Shown here: in pieces, positions 4,786 through 5,703 of the stretch
How positions within the stretch are numbered: the first letter of the stretch is position 1
Layout: the number at the start of each line of letters is the position of its first letter
Origin: Methanosaeta sp. UBA80
GTDB taxonomy: Archaea; Halobacteriota; Methanosarcinia; Methanotrichales; Methanotrichaceae
NCBI GenBank assembly: GCA_002505805.1
Contig: DAWB01000011.1
Location: 1-5,703, forward strand
DNA: 5,703 bases
Direction: 5' to 3'
Translations under genes and position numbers: made by a program
The notes under the pieces: generated by a model
Databases searched by the model: none
Told to the model about the DNA's origin: nothing
Seen by the model: the letters and a program-made list of their open reading frames with translations, nothing else

Positions 4786-5430
4786 CATGCGGAGATAGAT
4801 CGAAATCCCCAGAAGAATGGTGGGCAGGCCCACTATAAGCCAGACTATGCGGTTGCTATCGAATATCTTCTTGCCGTCCAGCGGCCCGAAGGGCAGCAGG
4901 TTGAAGGCGGCCAGGGTGAGGTTTATCATCAGGCCGAAACTGGCCGCCCGGCCAGAGATAGCCCCCTGGGAGCTCAGGAGCAGCAGGATAAAGAATGCCG
5001 CAGAGAGGAGGATATTGGTCAAGGGCCCGGCCAGGGATATCCAGAGGGATTCATTTTTGAGCTGCGCCGCCAGCTGGGCCTGGCTCCAGGGCTCCCGGCC
5101 GTAGAACTCTTCCGGCAGCCTGGGCCTGCTGATCATCACCGCTCCCGGGGCGGCAAATATGAATCCTGCAAAGGATAGGACCACGGCCAGGAACAGGCCG
5201 GTCATATTGGCCCGGTACTCTGCCAGGTAGCCGAAGTGCAGGGCGGTGAACTTATGGGCCATCTCATGAAGAATAAATCCGCTTCCCACGCCCAGGGCGA
5301 TGATGAGAATCATCTCCAGGCCGGGAATGCTCCTTCCCCCGATCAACACGGAGAAGGCAACTACCAGGGCGGCCAGAGATAAAAGAAGATCCTTCAGCTC
5401 TCTGGGGCTGATGTAGCCTGCTATGCTCAT
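4780..5430 (-). CDS. M50 family (site-2 protease-like) membrane metalloprotease
   Basis: This 216-residue polytopic membrane protein carries the zinc-protease signature HEMAH at residues 55-59 (two His ligands and the catalytic Glu E56), inside a hydrophobic segment. The second M50 signature is NLLPFGPLDG (177-186), with D185 as the third zinc ligand. SLAGPLTNI (132-140) matches the conserved loop between them. Hydrophobic stretches at about 13-31, 38-55, 77-101, 132-153, 165-181 and 195-213 fit five or six membrane spans. The short N-terminal SPRELKDLLLSLAAL is typical of archaeal members. Site-2 proteases cut substrates within the membrane, often to release regulators; the substrate here is unknown, and no PDZ or CBS domain is attached. 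ATG at 5430 is the only reasonable start because an in-frame TGA lies three codons upstream. No ribosome binding site is visible, which fits a leaderless mRNA. The RNase H-like gene ends 61 nt upstream. Confidence 0.9.
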   Translation of the reverse strand: MSIAGYISPRELKDLLLSLAALVVAFSVLIGGRSIPGLEMILIIALGVGSGFILHEMAHKFTALHFGYLAEYRANMTGLFLAVVLSFAGFIFAAPGAVMISRPRLPEEFYGREPWSQAQLAAQLKNESLWISLAGPLTNILLSAAFFILLLLSSQGAISGRAASFGLMINLTLAAFNLLPFGPLDGKKIFDSNRIVWLIVGLPTILLGISIYLRMI

Positions 5431-5451
5431 GCCATAGGCTCAGCGGCCTGA

Positions 5452-5459
5452 CTATATCT
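5452..5459 (-). promoter_or_regulatory. Candidate TATA box giving a leaderless protease mRNA
   Basis: On the - strand AGATATAGT follows AATAAAG (BRE-like). It is centred about 25 nt before the protease ATG, so transcription would begin at or next to the start codon. This agrees with the missing ribosome binding site. Confidence 0.4.
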
Positions 5460-5491
5460 CTTTATTGATGAGCGATATGATCCGGCCCAGG

Positions 5492-5703
5492 CTAACCTGA
5501 ATCCTTCGCCCTCTTCTTCCGCCTGACAAATGCCTCGTATCCTTTCCGGGAGAGAAGATCCGCCTCCTGGTTCTCCTCCCGCGGCACCCAGGAGAAGCTG
5601 ACATCTTTGCCCTGCAGGAGACTTTTGATCTCAGGAACATACTTTTTGGAGGTGGCGGAGGAGACCCGATACTCGCCTCTCATCTGCTTGATCACCAGCT
5701 CCG
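5492..5703 (-). CDS. RNase HI-like protein, C-terminal part (5' end beyond window)
   Basis: The - strand frame is open from the right edge to TAG at 5492-5494, about 70 residues. It begins ELVIKQMRGEYRV, which matches the RNase HI segment usually preceded by GDS and containing the third catalytic carboxylate region. It continues KKYVPEIKSLL and then WVPREENQEADLLSRKGYE, where the Asp of EAD is the final metal-binding Asp of the RNase H fold. RNase HI cuts the RNA strand of RNA-DNA hybrids using two metal ions; archaeal proteins of this subgroup are short and lack the bacterial basic handle. A GTG at 5695 could be read as a start but lies inside the conserved domain, so the gene must begin outside the window. 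The tail RRKKRAKDSG is basic. It is the most upstream visible gene of the - strand group with the protease and acylphosphatase. Confidence 0.85.
   Translation of the reverse strand, partial: ELVIKQMRGEYRVSSATSKKYVPEIKSLLQGKDVSFSWVPREENQEADLLSRKGYEAFVRRKKRAKDSG

Noticed and set aside
1..5703. tRNA, rRNA, CRISPR array, riboswitch or toxin-antitoxin module
   Set aside because: I looked for cloverleaf or GTTCGA-like tRNA sequence, regularly spaced repeats and paired small genes, and saw none.

Overview
The window looks like chromosomal DNA of a methanogenic archaeon. The lineage is an inference. The combination of families, about 50-55% GC, and frequent AGG/AGA Arg and ATA Ile codons suggests Methanosarcinales, perhaps a Methanothrix (Methanosaeta)-like organism. 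The archaeal assignment rests on TATA-like promoter elements 25-30 nt before likely transcript starts, GGAG or AGGTGA ribosome binding sites, T-tract terminators and archaeal-type protein families.

Layout. Positions 2-106 hold the 3' end of a small Cys-rich protein gene on the + strand; coding-like sequence continues in frame past its TGA to 157. A 300-nt non-coding leader with two TATA-like boxes and an inverted repeat follows. Next comes a monocistronic FAD/NAD(P) class-III disulfide oxidoreductase of the CoA-disulfide reductase/NADH oxidase type (454-1860, +), ending at a T-tract terminator. A separate + strand gene (2075-2398) encodes a carboxymuconolactone decarboxylase/AhpD-like protein that has no Cys and no His. 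A non-coding stretch (2399-2727) lies between convergent genes and carries a hairpin plus T-runs, overlapping a possible remnant of an IS5-type transposase on the - strand.

The rest is on the - strand. Reading from the right edge leftwards: the C-terminal part of an RNase HI-like protein (5492-5703), an M50/site-2-protease-like integral membrane metalloprotease (4780-5430), an acylphosphatase with a coiled-coil C-terminal extension (4147-4752), a 252-nt gap, and a predicted homoserine-dehydrogenase-like protein with a SAF domain (2728-3894, COG4091 type). The RNase H, protease and acylphosphatase genes are closely spaced (61 and 27 nt) and may be co-transcribed, although TATA-like elements precede two of them.

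Functionally the window is mostly housekeeping or redox genes and I see no obvious defence system, CRISPR array, tRNA or rRNA. The most notable signal is regulatory. The AhpD-like gene and the SAF-dehydrogenase gene each have a perfect inverted repeat between the TATA-like box and the start codon. Both repeats begin with the same 8-mer, GAGCAGAT, 10-12 nt after the start of the TATA element, which hints at a shared transcription factor. Protein-level oddities are the Cys-less AhpD-like protein, an altered NAD(P)-binding loop in the flavoprotein, and a Cys/His cluster in the SAF protein.
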